NCBI GenBank assembly: GCA_963931865.1
Contig: OZ007508.1
Location: 618,133 to 682,132, forward strand
DNA length: 64,000 bases
Reading direction: 5' to 3'
Origin: Axinella damicornis
Lineage: Eukaryota; Porifera; Demospongiae; Axinellida; Axinellidae
Shown: one piece after another, positions 37,501-47,708 of the stretch
How the letters are laid out: each line of letters begins with the position of its first letter
Numbering within the stretch: the first letter of the stretch is position 1
Translations under genes and position numbers: made by a program
The notes under the pieces: model-generated
The model's database searches: none
What the model was told of the DNA's origin: nothing
The model's input: only the letters and a program-made list of their open reading frames with translations

Positions 37501-38701
37501 CGAGCGCTCTCTTCAACTTTCAAAGTTCCATTGCCACAAAGACTATGACCACCCAGCGAGTTGCAACTGGTTGCATCGCGGCTACCAGGAGTGCGGTTGC
37601 CCCTCGTTACACTCCTGGTATAGGAAAAATTGTGCCGCGTAAATAATCTAAATAATCTAAATAATTAAATAATCAAACCTCACAGCACGCAGGAAAGGTC
37701 TAAAGAGATTCTGACTACACCATCGTGATCGCTATCATGCAGTGACACAACCACACAATAATTGTGGCGAAACTCACCTTGGTGATGGAGATACAATCGC
37801 TTTTCTCGTGCCGTCGGCCGCCATTGCTCGATCGTTCTCTTCGACGTTGGTTGCCAGTACAGTCATACAAAGGGCCCACAAAGATTCTGACCACACAGCC
37901 GTAATCGCTGTTGTTCACTGACGGTTACATACCGAAACTCATCGTGCTGGCAAGGTTGTAAGTGCTGTTATAATTTCGTGTCTTCCCTTTGGTCGCCATT
38001 GCTAGCGTTCGACTGAGCGTGGTTGCCACGTGGCATGTGCGTTAATTGGAACGAATTGCAATAATTAGCTTGCGCTACTGCGAGGCAACCGCGGAGTTGT
38101 AACGGCGCTACCAGGAGTGCGGTTGCCCCTCGCTAATAATGCAAATATAAACAAATAAAAAACCTCCCAGCCCACAGGAAGGACCTACAAAGGTTTTGAC
38201 TAAATCTTCATGATCACTATCGTGCATTGACCCAACCGTACAATTTTGTTGCTGAAATTCATCTTGGTAGTGGAGTTGTGAGTGCTTTTGTCTTCCCTTC
38301 AGCCGCCATTGCTCGAGCGCTCTCATCAACTTTCAAAGTTTCATTGCCGCAAAGACTATGACGAGTTGCAACCGGTTGCATCGCGGCTACCAGGAGTGCG
38401 GTTGCCCCTCGCTAATAAAGCAAATATAAACAAATAAAAAACCTCCCAGCACGGAGGAAGGACCTACAAAGGTTCTGACTAAATCTTCATGATCACTATC
38501 GTGCAGTGACCCAACCGTACAATTTTGTTGCTGAAATTCATCTTGCTAGTGGAGTTGTGAGTGCTTTTGTCTTCCCTTCAGCCGCCATTGCTCGAGCGCT
38601 CTCTTCAACTTTCATAGTTTCATTGCCACAAAAAAGACTATGACCACCCAGCGAGTTGCAACCGGTTGCATCGCGGCTACCAGGAGTGCGGTTGCCCCTC
38701 G
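28591..38701. repeat. 10.1-kb array of about 25 related units
   Basis: Every unit ends CTACCAGGAGTGCGGTTGCC plus CCTCG. About eleven units begin CACTCCTGGTATAGG with TTGTGCCGCGTAA (type B, about 500-560 bp). About twelve begin with a TAATAATGCAAATATAAACA-like head (type A, about 290 bp). Two begin CAACAAAGCAGAAATAAACA (type C). CACTCCTGGTA and TACCAGGAGTG are inverted, like transposon ends. Type B holds two diverged copies of the roughly 160-bp body found once in type A. On the minus strand most bodies carry ATGGCGGCC or ATGGCGACC followed after about 45-60 bp by a GTGAGTTT donor-like site, often with an upstream CACGTG. No complete protein is encoded. Confidence 0.9.
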
Positions 38702-39065
38702 ACAAGTAATCAAAAACATTTGAAAATGTAACAGGATGTAGGGATGCCAGAACGGCAAATTCTGTATTCTGTGAGAGGGGTGAATGCCTATCTAAAGACT
38801 CAACAATACATAAATGTGACTACCACTTGCTACTAGCTAATATTATGGTCTTCAGACAGGGAGCGTTGACTTGAGATCGATGCTTGGGTCTGATTCTTCA
38901 GCCAATGCTGGCAGTGTAAATACTGGAGTCAATATTCCAAAGCAAAGGCACCTACTGCCTGTGAGGAGGACACTGACTTCTGCTCTGTGATGGCAAATTC
39001 AGTCAGCTCAAACATGCACCTGCTGCTAAAAAAATGACATAAACAAGTAATCAAAAACATTGGTA
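38702..39065. repeat. Copy of dispersed repeat also present at 52845-53160
   Basis: The stretch starts ACAAGTAATCAAAAACAT exactly where the array ends and shares with 52845-53160 the words TGAATGCCTATCT, GTCTTCAGACAGGGAG and GATTCTTCAGCCAATGCTGG in the same order. The interior has diverged and no coding sequence is evident. Confidence 0.75.
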
Positions 39066-39391
39066 AGATATACTCCCAAGCAGTTGAGAGATACAGCCGC
39101 AGGTGCTTCATTAGCTACACTGACTTATACATTGCCAAGCTACTGCTGCATGATCTGAATAGCAAGTGTTCACTGAAACTCATGCGCAGTATTAGATGCA
39201 TGCATGCATGATGGAGTTTGTAAATAGCTATATACTTTTGAGTAACATGTAGATTTTCTTGACCATTTACATTACTGGTAAGTAATGTACACACATGCAT
39301 GTATCGTAGGATGCTACTTTGTTATCTTTTTTCACTTGTTTACCATAGCAGAAAGGATGACAAAGAGCAGTAGAAGGTAACGTGTTAAGAA

Positions 39392-39570
39392 ACTACAGCT
39401 GTATTGACTTGTACATGTAGCTGTATTGACCTGTACATGTAGCTGTATTGGCCTGTACATGTAGCTGTATTGGCCTGTACATGTAGCTGTATTGGCCTGT
39501 ACATGTAGCTGTATTGGCCTGTACATGTAGCTGTATTGGCCTGTACATGTAGCTGTATTGGCCTTTGTGT
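39392..39570. repeat. 22-bp minisatellite
   Basis: About eight copies of TGTACATGTAGCTGTATTGG plus CC. Confidence 0.95.
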
Positions 39571-39925
39571 GTAACTATAGAACACCAATGATATAATGAA
39601 ACTGACTTCTATGGCAATACATTCCCCTCATGTCGGCAAGACAGAAATCAAGTGTTCTGTGTACATATAACTCCTTGTGTGTAACTATAGAACCCCAATC
39701 ATGGTGTGCATGATATAATGAAACTGACTTCTATGGCAATACATTCCCCTCATGTCGGCAAGACAGAAATCAAGTGTTCTGTGTACATATAACTCCTTGT
39801 GTGTAACTATAGAACACCAATAATGGTGTGCATGATATAATGAAACTGACTTCTATGGCAATACATTCCCTTCATGTGGACAAGACAGAAATCAAGTGTT
39901 CGGTGTACATATAACTCCAATAGTT
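39565..39925. repeat. Three copies of a roughly 125-bp repeat
   Basis: Units share TGTGTGTAACTATAGAAC, GAAACTGACTTCTATGGCAA and GACAGAAATCAAGTGTTC. A diverged relative lies at 41600-41690, upstream of the 41973 gene. Confidence 0.9.
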
Positions 39926-40419
39926 TTATGTAAACAAACCAAAGTTTCCTGACAACCAAACACCAACTGTTCTGCCATCACACAACAGCAGATTGCTTAC
40001 AGGCATTCTGCATATGTACAAGCACTTGTTAGAGGGTTTCTTCATAAGAACAACAGCACACCATCAGACAAAACACATGCTCTCCCATTAGCTATCAAGA
40101 CTCTGATTTAGGAGTTCTGTGTACGGAACCCAACTAACTTTCATGACATCAACATGGATATTGTAGTCATCCAAAGAGTGCCTCCAGCTATGAGGTGTAA
40201 CCAGGATCTATTATGGTGACATTAATTCTGTATGTGAAACTTGAACCAACAGAGGTATCATTTTCTTATAAGGACTGACTAGCGCAGTCAAACAGCAATG
40301 CTCTATACGCCCCACTGGTATTGTTGCAATGGAAATCGAGAGGTAGCTACTGGTACACATTTTCTTCAGCCATCTTCTTTCTACATCTTGTAAGAGAAAA
40401 GGACAGCTATAGGCACTCG
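39926..40419. other. Intergenic, nothing recognised
   Basis: Unique, AT-leaning sequence with no open frame of note. Confidence 0.6.
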
Positions 40420-40564
40420 ATACCTGTTCTCTTCTCCCTCCTCTCCCTCCTGCTTTTTTCCTTCAATCTCTTGAGGATTCAGACCCATCCAGTAGCTTGC
40501 TGCACGACACAAGTGAAAAGGGCAGTTATACTGCTATACTCATGCTATATTGCCATACTTGTAT

Positions 40565-40608
<44 letters not shown>

Positions 40609-40990
40609 ATCATTTTCTGAAAGAAAATGTGATGTAGTTTACTTTTCATGGACATCACATACGTATATGTATTAGAGCATTGTATACTACAGCATTGGCT
40701 CACTTCATCTCCTCAATGCTGATTATTGATGGGGTATCCCCCTCACATCTTCTCCTGAACCTCCTCTGCTTGTGCTGCCTGGGGTGCTCCACGTCAGAGC
40801 CGCTGTCGGTGGGACTGTCGGTGGGACTGTGAGACCTCTTGCGACGATTGTTGGACTGCTCAGCAGTATAATAAACACTGTCACACAACATACATTCTCT
40901 ACCCTCCTGGCTTCACTGTGCTCCTCTTGCTCACTTCTCCTCCTGATCGGCTTCATGTTCGCCAGAAGGTCCTGTCCCATGACTTGGTTG
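40420..40990 (-). pseudogene. Degraded partial duplicate of SART1
   Basis: Three blocks match the SART1 locus in the same order. 40420-40515 corresponds to exon 7 and its flanking intron (18636-18735). 40695-40730 and 40760-40865 correspond to parts of exons 6 and 5, including a duplicated TCGGTGGGACTG. 40895-40970 corresponds to exon 4 and its intron edge. The reading frame is lost and large parts are deleted. Intron sequence is retained, so this is a DNA-level duplication and not a retrocopy. A 43-C homopolymer (40566-40608) replaces the 36-bp minisatellite seen at the parent locus. Confidence 0.8.
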
Positions 40991-41049
40991 TTGTTCATAG
41001 TGCAACCATTTCAATGTGCTTTTGTATATGGATTCCACACACAGGACTA

Positions 41050-41815
41050 GCATATTCAAGGTGGGGTAGAGAGAGATATATACAGTTGAAACAAGGTATT
41101 GCTGTAGAATCCTAGACCAAGAATCCTAGACCAAGAATCCTTCTGGCTTTCAAGCAAGTCGACTTGATGTATTGAGAGAAGAATAGCTAGATCACTAGCA
41201 CATGTTACAACATGATGTCATGAGAGGTACCTGCTTGTCAGAAGAGACTGGGAATCATTTATCCAGTCACACAAATGCCAATGTTACTTAGGCACTTAAG
41301 CTTCGGAGAGAGAGAATAATCCAGAAAAAATTCTGGGACCAGCTGGGATTCTAAGGTTATGCATCCAACACCTGCCTACATGAAACCCTGAACCAGTTAT
41401 ATAAGGCACACTTGCAAGGAAACGAGTCAATTAATTAAGACTTAAGAGGTACATTTTCCACAATCCATTTGCAAGGAGGCTATCTGCAGTATATAACTCA
41501 ACCTACACACCTGTTAAACAGGCTAAGTATTGATCCATTTATTGTTAATGGTGGTATTGTGTTCAGAAATGCTGGTACCAAAGTACTGACAGTATAGCGT
41601 GAGTGTAACCATGGAACTTCAAATCATGGTGTGTACGATATAATATTGAAACTGACATCTACGGGTTTCATAAGGAAACGTACCTCCCTGGCCATGACAA
41701 CAAACACCAATTAGCTATAAGGCATGCGGGCACGTATGAAAGCTTGAGCCTGCATGCTGGGGTATCTGTTTGTCTTAAGGGACTGAGAATTCGTAGTGCT
41801 GTTGCATAAACAACA
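41050..41815. other. 5' flank of the cysteine-rich gene
   Basis: No gene was seen. 41600-41690 is related to the 39565-39925 repeat. The remainder looks unique. Confidence 0.6.
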
Positions 41816-41820
41816 ACGCT

Positions 41821-41964
41821 ATATAAGCCTCACTTCAGCGCAGTATATAAGTTTCTTCAACCATTAAGCTCTCAACATTGCTGCTGGTAAGCATAATATA
41901 CTATTGTAGGTCAGTATACGTTTGTTAGCTAATTCATTCTCCCTCAATCCCTTGCTTACCACAG
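41821..41964 (+). promoter_or_regulatory. TATA boxes and 5'UTR intron of the 41973 gene
   Basis: Two TATATAAG boxes lie near 41821 and 41843. An untranslated exon ends at 41886 (CTGCTG then GTAAGC). The 78-bp intron 41887-41964 ends in ACCACAG eight bases before the start codon. Confidence 0.65.
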
Positions 41965-41972
41965 CAGAAAAG

Positions 41973-43808
41973 ATGATACCTGGTGTGGTCTATGTGGTGG
42001 TAGTGGCTTACCTCACCATGCAACTGGAGGACCCTGTCTCAGCCTTGGCCCATGTTTATTCTGAGCCGGCAGTGAGGGTAGCACACTCTCTTCAGCGCCG
42101 ACAATCTGACTTTAATGCAATTACTGTTGCAAATCTCGATTGTACTCCGCAACGGATTGTCAACATCTTTGAAGGTTATCCATCTGATTGCACCAATGCC
42201 CTCCAGGCAAATCTTAACTCATCCGCTGCTCAGACCGTCACCGTATACAGCACACTCTGTCTACCCAGATGTAACCGAGCTCTTGCACAATTCTACTCTG
42301 AATGCGGTACAGAAGATTTCATTGAGGTGTTTTTTCATCTTTGTGCCATTAACTCCAATAACAATCGATGCTACAATATTTTTGAAACTCTGCTCAACGA
42401 CTCCAGAAGGGTGGATGCAGCTTGTCCCTCTGACAGATCCTCCTGCCCAAGTACCTGCCGAGACTCCATTCTAACCTTCCGTGACAATTCTGAGTGCTGT
42501 GTGAATCTTTACAACAATTCGGCTACATTTCCCCCAGTTCCTAGTTTCTCCTTCACAGCTGATGAATATAGCCTGTGGGCAGCTTGTTCAGTAGAAACCC
42601 CGGGTTTCTGCACTGACAGCAGCGTGAGTCGTCCTGGTAGTCCAGGTACGGCCGTCAACCCTAATGCAATCACTTTTGCAAATTTTGATTGTACTCAGCA
42701 ACAGATCGACAACATCTTTGACAATTATCCTTCCGATTGCGCCAACGCCCTCCAATTAAGTCTTACCTCATCCCCCCAGGCCGCATTCAGGACACTCTGT
42801 CTACCCAGATGTAACCGAGCCCTTGCACGATTCTACTCTGAATGCGGTACGGAAGGCTTCGTTGAGCTGTTTTTTCAGGTTTGTGCCATTAACTCAGATA
42901 ACAATCAATGCTATGACATCCTTGCTACTCTGCTCAACGACTCCAGAAGGGTGGATGCAGCTTGTCCCTCTGACAGATCCTCCTGCCCAAGTACCTGTCG
43001 TGGCTCCATTCTAAACTTCCGTGAAAATTCTGGGTGCTGTGTGAATCTTTACAACAATTCAGCAAGAATTCCCAACTTCTCCTTCACAGCTGATGATTAC
43101 AGTCTGTGGGCAGCTTGTTCAGTAGAAACCCCGGGTTTCTGCACTGACAGCAGCGTGAGTCGTCCTGGAACAACCGTCAACCCTAATGCAATTACTTTTG
43201 CAAATTTTGATTGTACTCAGCAACAGATTGACAACATCTTTGACGATTATCCATCCGATTGTGCCAACGCCCTCCAGTTAAATCTTAACTTATCCCCCCA
43301 GGCCGCGTTCAGGACACTCTGTCTACCCAGATGTAACCGAGCTCTCACACGATTCTACTCTGAATGCGGTACAGAAGGCTTCGTTGAGCTGTTTTTTCAG
43401 GTTTGTGCCGTTAACTCAGATAACAATCGATGCATCGATGTTCTCAGAACTCTGTTCAACGACTCCAGAAGGGTGGATGCAGCTTGTCCCTCTGACAGAT
43501 CCTCCTGCCCAAGTACCTGCCGTGGCTCCATTCTAATCTTCCGTGAAAATTCTGGGTGCTGTGTGAATCTTTACAACAATTCAGCAAGAGTTGTCAATTT
43601 TGCTGATGATTACAGCCTGTGGGCAGCTTGTTCAGTAGAAACCCCGGGTTTCTGCACTGACAGCAGCGTGAGTCGTCCTGGTATAACCAGCAACCCTAGC
43701 CCAACCAGCACCACAAGCTGTTCTGGGACACCCAGCACTCAAAACCCATTAAACAAGCTGTCTGCTGGGCTAGTTCTGCTTGGGGTGCTGACACTGCTCA
43801 CGCCCTGA
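41973..43808 (+). CDS. Secreted protein with three 14-cysteine domains, probable GPI anchor
   Basis: This is a single coding exon of 611 residues. The ATG at 41973 was chosen because it starts a signal peptide (MIPGVVYVVVVAYLTM, cleavage probably after SALA) and follows a splice acceptor. An RR pair near residue 42 could be a propeptide site. Three tandem domains of roughly 170 residues begin near residue 48 and repeat the same plan: DCT, YPSDC, LCLPRCNRAL, YSECGTE, C in AIN/AVN, CPSDRSSCPSTC, CCVNLYNNS, then WAACSVETPGFC. Each has 14 cysteines, so up to seven disulfides. Several NNS/NDS N-glycosylation sites recur. The C-terminus is Ser/Thr-rich and then hydrophobic (LSAGLVLLGVLTLL), typical of a GPI signal. 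I do not recognise the family. Repeats 2 and 3 are nearly identical in DNA over long stretches, indicating recent duplication or gene conversion. Confidence 0.85.
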   Translation: MIPGVVYVVVVAYLTMQLEDPVSALAHVYSEPAVRVAHSLQRRQSDFNAITVANLDCTPQRIVNIFEGYPSDCTNALQANLNSSAAQTVTVYSTLCLPRCNRALAQFYSECGTEDFIEVFFHLCAINSNNNRCYNIFETLLNDSRRVDAACPSDRSSCPSTCRDSILTFRDNSECCVNLYNNSATFPPVPSFSFTADEYSLWAACSVETPGFCTDSSVSRPGSPGTAVNPNAITFANFDCTQQQIDNIFDNYPSDCANALQLSLTSSPQAAFRTLCLPRCNRALARFYSECGTEGFVELFFQVCAINSDNNQCYDILATLLNDSRRVDAACPSDRSSCPSTCRGSILNFRENSGCCVNLYNNSARIPNFSFTADDYSLWAACSVETPGFCTDSSVSRPGTTVNPNAITFANFDCTQQQIDNIFDDYPSDCANALQLNLNLSPQAAFRTLCLPRCNRALTRFYSECGTEGFVELFFQVCAVNSDNNRCIDVLRTLFNDSRRVDAACPSDRSSCPSTCRGSILIFRENSGCCVNLYNNSARVVNFADDYSLWAACSVETPGFCTDSSVSRPGITSNPSPTSTTSCSGTPSTQNPLNKLSAGLVLLGVLTLLTP

Positions 43809-44079
43809 AGAGTTCATCCACGAATGTGTTCGTACTCACAATGCTGCTAAAACTCAACTGATTACAAATTGCTACTACTTTATTTTCTGTGTGATGATAA
43901 TTCGCGGCGCTCATAAGCTCCTGTAAGCATGTAGACATTATAGGCAATTGAATAATAATGGTTCTTACTAGCTGGGCCTTATGCATGGGAAATCAGTGTT
44001 TAGTTAATCATGTGGAGTGAAATTCAACTCTGCTAGCTGTCTAGTAGCTAATTCAGGCACAATTAACAGCAGCAACCAG

Positions 44080-44155
44080 CATTCAAAATACATTAGCTAC
44101 TCAATTGCTGGGATGCTTCTAATTGTGCCAGTGATGGTACTCATGCCCTATGCAT
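44080..44155 (+). pseudogene. Relic of a third cysteine-rich paralogue
   Basis: The stretch resembles the 3' end of both paralogues, with TTGCTGGGATGCTTCTAATT and GTGATGGTACTCATGCCC corresponding to the hydrophobic-tail codons at 28370-28408. The cysteine domains are absent. Confidence 0.5.
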
Positions 44156-44377
44156 GCAATGGGGTCAGCATGCTGCAGGTGCCATTTTGTTCCATATGGT
44201 CAGTCTCAACATATCAGAGAACGCGGTAGCGTTCTCTATTTAGGGATGGCTAAGGAAATTTCGAAATACCATACTGATGCACCAGCAGGAAAACGGCCAA
44301 AGAAGCTACTACCCCCCAAACCAAGCATGCAGACAGAATGATACTGCCTAGCAGTTCACAAAAACACTCGCAAACGT

Positions 44378-44997
44378 TAGTCTCGTTCCCAGACCCAAAC
44401 AACCCCAGCGAAGATCGCTTGCAGTATCTCGCGGGGAAGGAGGGTCTGGTCATTTGACCGCGGGCAACGCGGATCTACGCCTGGTATGCAGGCGTACTCA
44501 ATTATTGGTTAATTATCAAATTCTACCGTAAATATTTTTCCGCTGATTTAGAAGCGCTCTCAAAATGACTGGATATAGATGGCAGTCCAGACTAGTGAAA
44601 CGATTGATGCCGATACGGCGTACGGCAAGTAGCTCATCCATGGACTTGTTACCGTTCAAAGCGGCAAGATAAAATGGTGGTTAGTACTGGCAGCAGGTGC
44701 TTGGGGGTAGTCACTGCGCAGAATCTGACGATCACGACAGTCAGGTATGTCATCAGGCAGTACTGTAAGGCCATAGAGTCACCAGGCAAGCGCTTGTGAA
44801 CAAGCCATCACAGATGAACAAACTACATGTACAGTATGGGGCGAAATTTTATACTACGGAAATGACGTCACGTTTAAATGAAATTGTCAACATTCCGTAG
44901 ATCCGCGTTGCCCGCGGTCAAATGACCAGACCCTCCTTCCCCGCGAGATACTGCAAGCGATCTTCGCTGGGGTTGTTTGGGTCTGGGAACGAGACTA
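44378..44997. mobile_element. 620-bp non-autonomous element, 102-bp perfect TIRs, 9-bp TSD
   Basis: The arms 44378-44479 and 44896-44997 are exact reverse complements, starting TAGTCTCGTTCCCAGACCCA. The target duplication CGCAAACGT lies at 44369-44377 and 44998-45006. The paralogous block has the uninterrupted site at 46682-46690. The interior has no transposase. The TSD length and long TIRs resemble Mutator-like elements; that assignment is inference. Confidence 0.93.
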
Positions 44998-45211
44998 CGC
45001 AAACGTACCTGAGAGTACGCGGGAGTCGACAAATAAGTCGCCGCAAAATTCCGATTTCGTCATCTTCTTTCTTCTTCTTCTTTCTCATTGACTAGCACAG
45101 CTGGACAACAAAAGCATTTCCTAAGCTAGTTCACTCACAGAACAACATCGCTTTCGTCGTAGTAGCTCCTTTCGGCCCTTTTGACTACATACTGGCAAGA
45201 ACGGCACTGCT

Positions 45212-45289
45212 TAGTCTCGTGCCCAGACCACACCCCCCGAGGGGAGAGACGTCTCTCCCTTCGGGGGGTGTGGTCTGGGCACGAGACTA
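45212..45289. mobile_element. 78-bp hairpin element with exact 9-bp TSD
   Basis: The ends TAGTCTCGTGCCCAGACCAC and the exact complement pair almost to the centre. The flanking duplication GGCACTGCT lies at 45203-45211 and 45290-45298. It is absent from the paralogous position near 46890. Confidence 0.92.
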
Positions 45290-45748
45290 GGCACTGCTAT
45301 TCCGTGAATTGCTAGCACGAAGCCATTTTGATGCAACCAGAGGTCACGCGTGCCAAATGCGCATGCGCAGTTCACATGCAAACGCACGTTGCATTCTTTT
45401 TTACAGCATTTCGGGCGCTTGGTGATCAGCTGAATCCTTGTGAATCCATCATCTGGTGCCTCACTACCGCTGCGAGGAATTTCTACCAATCTGTTCTTGC
45501 CAAGATCTATCGTGACTATGCCATCATGGAGGCGTGGCTTTCTTTTCATGACGTAACTACAGTGCGGAACATGTATATACCACCAATACCGTGAGTGAGG
45601 TTAGAGTTTTGGAATACTATTAGTGGAAATAGAATGAAGCATCAAAGCCTGCTCAGTGCCCAGCAGAAGGTTCACATCCATCAAGGCAATTAATAAAATC
45701 TGACATCAGGAAAGTTACGCATTCCATGCGCTCAAAAAACCTCACAAA

Positions 45749-46006
45749 CTAGAAACAAAAAATTTTCTTACAAAAATTACAAATGATTTAGTGATGGCCA
45801 CCCCGATCGACTCCCGAAAAAGCAGACAAACAAGGAATGCCAATAACCAGCCTCAGTCCCATCCCATCCCTAAATTCTACATTTTTCAATGGGATGGGAC
45901 TGAGGCTGGTTAATGGCATTCCTTGTTTGTCTGCTTTTTCGGGAGTCGATCGGGGTGGCCATCACTAAATCATTTGTAATTTTGTAAGAAAATTTTTTGT
46001 TTCTAG
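45749..46006. mobile_element. CTAGAAAC hairpin element, copy 1
   Basis: Long inverted arms begin CTAGAAACAAAAAATTTTCT and end GTTTCTAG. They surround a short loop containing AAATTCTACATTTTTCA. Non-coding. Further copies lie at 46238 and 47709. Confidence 0.88.
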
Positions 46007-46237
46007 TATACCAATACTGTGAGTGAGGCTAGAGTTTTGGAATACTCATATTACTAGTGGAAATAGAATGAAGCATCAAAGCCTGCTCAGTGCCCAGCAG
46101 AAGGTTCACATCCATCAAGGCAATTAATAAAATCTGACATCAGGCCCAGTACCCCCGTACTCTTACGGTGACGTTAATAGTTGTATGTACCATGATTAAG
46201 AAGTTACGCATTTCATGCGCTTGAAAAAGTACACAAA

Positions 46238-46524
46238 CTAGAGACAAAAAATTTTCTCCCAAAAATTAAAAAGGATTTAGTGATGGCCTGTCACATTCGG
46301 AATTATTCAACCTCCCGAAAAAGCTAACAAACAAGGAGAATGCCATTAACCAGCCTCAGTCCCATCCCATCCCTAAATTCTACATTTTTCAATGGGATGG
46401 GACTGAGCCTGGTTAATGGCATTCTCCTTGTTTGTTAGCTTTTTCGGGAGGTTGAATAATTCCGAATGTGACAGGCCATCACTAAATCCTTTTTAATTTT
46501 TGGGAGAAAATTTTTTGTCTCTAG
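46238..46524. mobile_element. CTAGAGAC hairpin element, copy 2
   Basis: Same architecture and loop as copy 1, with arm differences such as CTAGAGAC and an inserted CACATTCGGAATTATTC. Substitutions occur on both arms, so the palindrome is preserved. Confidence 0.88.
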
Positions 46525-46526
46525 TA

Positions 46527-47190
46527 TCAGAGAACGCGGTAGCGTTCTCTATTTAGGGATGGCTAAGGAAATTTCGAAATACCATACTGATGCACCAGCA
46601 GGAAAACGGCCAAAGAAGCTACTACCCCCCAAACCAAGCATGCAGACAGAATGATACTGCCTAGCAGTTCACAAAAACACTCGCAAACGTACCTGAGAAT
46701 ACGCGGGAGTCGAGAAATAAGTCGCCGTAAAATTCCGATTCCGTCATCTTCTTTCTTTCTTCTTTCTCATTGACTAGCATAGCTGAACAACAAAAGCATT
46801 TCGTGAGCTAGTTCACTCACAGAACAACATCATTTTCGTCGTAGTAGCTCCTTTCGGCCCTTTTGACTACATACTGGCAGGAATGGCACTTCTGGCTAGC
46901 TACGATTCCGTGAATTGCTAGCACGAAGCCATTTTGATGCAACCAGAGGTCACGCGTTGCCAAATGCGCATGCGCAGTTCACATGCAAACGCATGCTGCA
47001 TTCTTTTTTCTAGTGATGGTTGCATTTCGGGCGCTTGCTGATCAGCTGAATCCTTGTGAATCCATCATTTGGTGCCTCACTACCGCTGCGAGGAATTTCT
47101 GCCAACCTGTTCTTGCCATCATGGAGGCGTGGCTTTCTTCTCATGACGTAACTACAGTGCAGAACATGTACCAATACTGACCATGCAGAA
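46527..47190. repeat. Duplicated block, copy 2
   Basis: This is the paralogue of 44212-45600 without the two hairpin insertions. It holds the empty target site at 46682-46690. Confidence 0.75.
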
Positions 47191-47700
47191 CTGAGTGAGG
47201 CTACAGTTTTGGCGTTTGAACTTCGAAGTGTTTGCTAATCCGTCATCTGGTGGCACACTCCTAGGAGCTATCATCTATGAACGTATCCTAGTGGTACCTA
47301 CCAGTTTGGTATCAGTAAGCATTTTTGTGATTGCTAGTGAGAAACTCGGTTTGAGGTGAAGGGAGGTATACTGAGTTCAGTATTCATCTATCTATCTATC
47401 TTGTCATTCTTTATCTATCTATAATGTATATACTCTACCCCAAGAGCAATATGATCACTTTTGGTATAATTATATAAAAGCAATAATGGATCATTACTTC
47501 CTGGTGAATCACAACATAAGGAAGGAGCAATTGTGCTGCCCCAAGCAGTAGGATCCTCAACCACATCCATCAAGGCAGCTCTCCTTTGCACGGTGATGAC
47601 CTAGCTAGAGATTGTTCAATCAAACATTTTGGTTATACATCCATCTCTGATACATTACCCCTATCATTAGAAACATACGCATTCCATGCGCTCAAAAAAC
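47191..47700. other. Non-coding, short TATC repeat
   Basis: A TATC microsatellite lies near 47385-47425. No gene was seen. Confidence 0.6.
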
Positions 47701-47708
47701 CTCACAAA

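Larger units (their letters stand above)
44212..45600. repeat. Duplicated block, copy 1 (second copy 46527-47190)
   Basis: Both copies share the stretch from ATCAGAGAACGCGGTAGCGT to GAACATGTA. Each contains a short plus-strand frame (MAKEISKYHTDAPAGKRPKK, 44246-44341 and 46558-46651) and a minus-strand frame (RKPRLHDG, EIPRSGSEAP, DGFTRIQLI; 45549 downwards and 47145 downwards). The second copy has a deletion of about 24 bp in the latter. Copy 1 carries two transposon insertions absent from copy 2. I recognise no protein family. The frames could be exons or parts of a repeat. Confidence 0.7.

Noticed and set aside
28565..38330. Many minus-strand frames of 60-130 residues as separate genes
   Set aside because: They recur in every array unit, differ by indels and stops, and lack a consistent full-length protein.
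44250..44453. Minus-strand frame across a TIR
   Set aside because: It begins in the duplicated block and ends in transposon sequence, with no splice signals.
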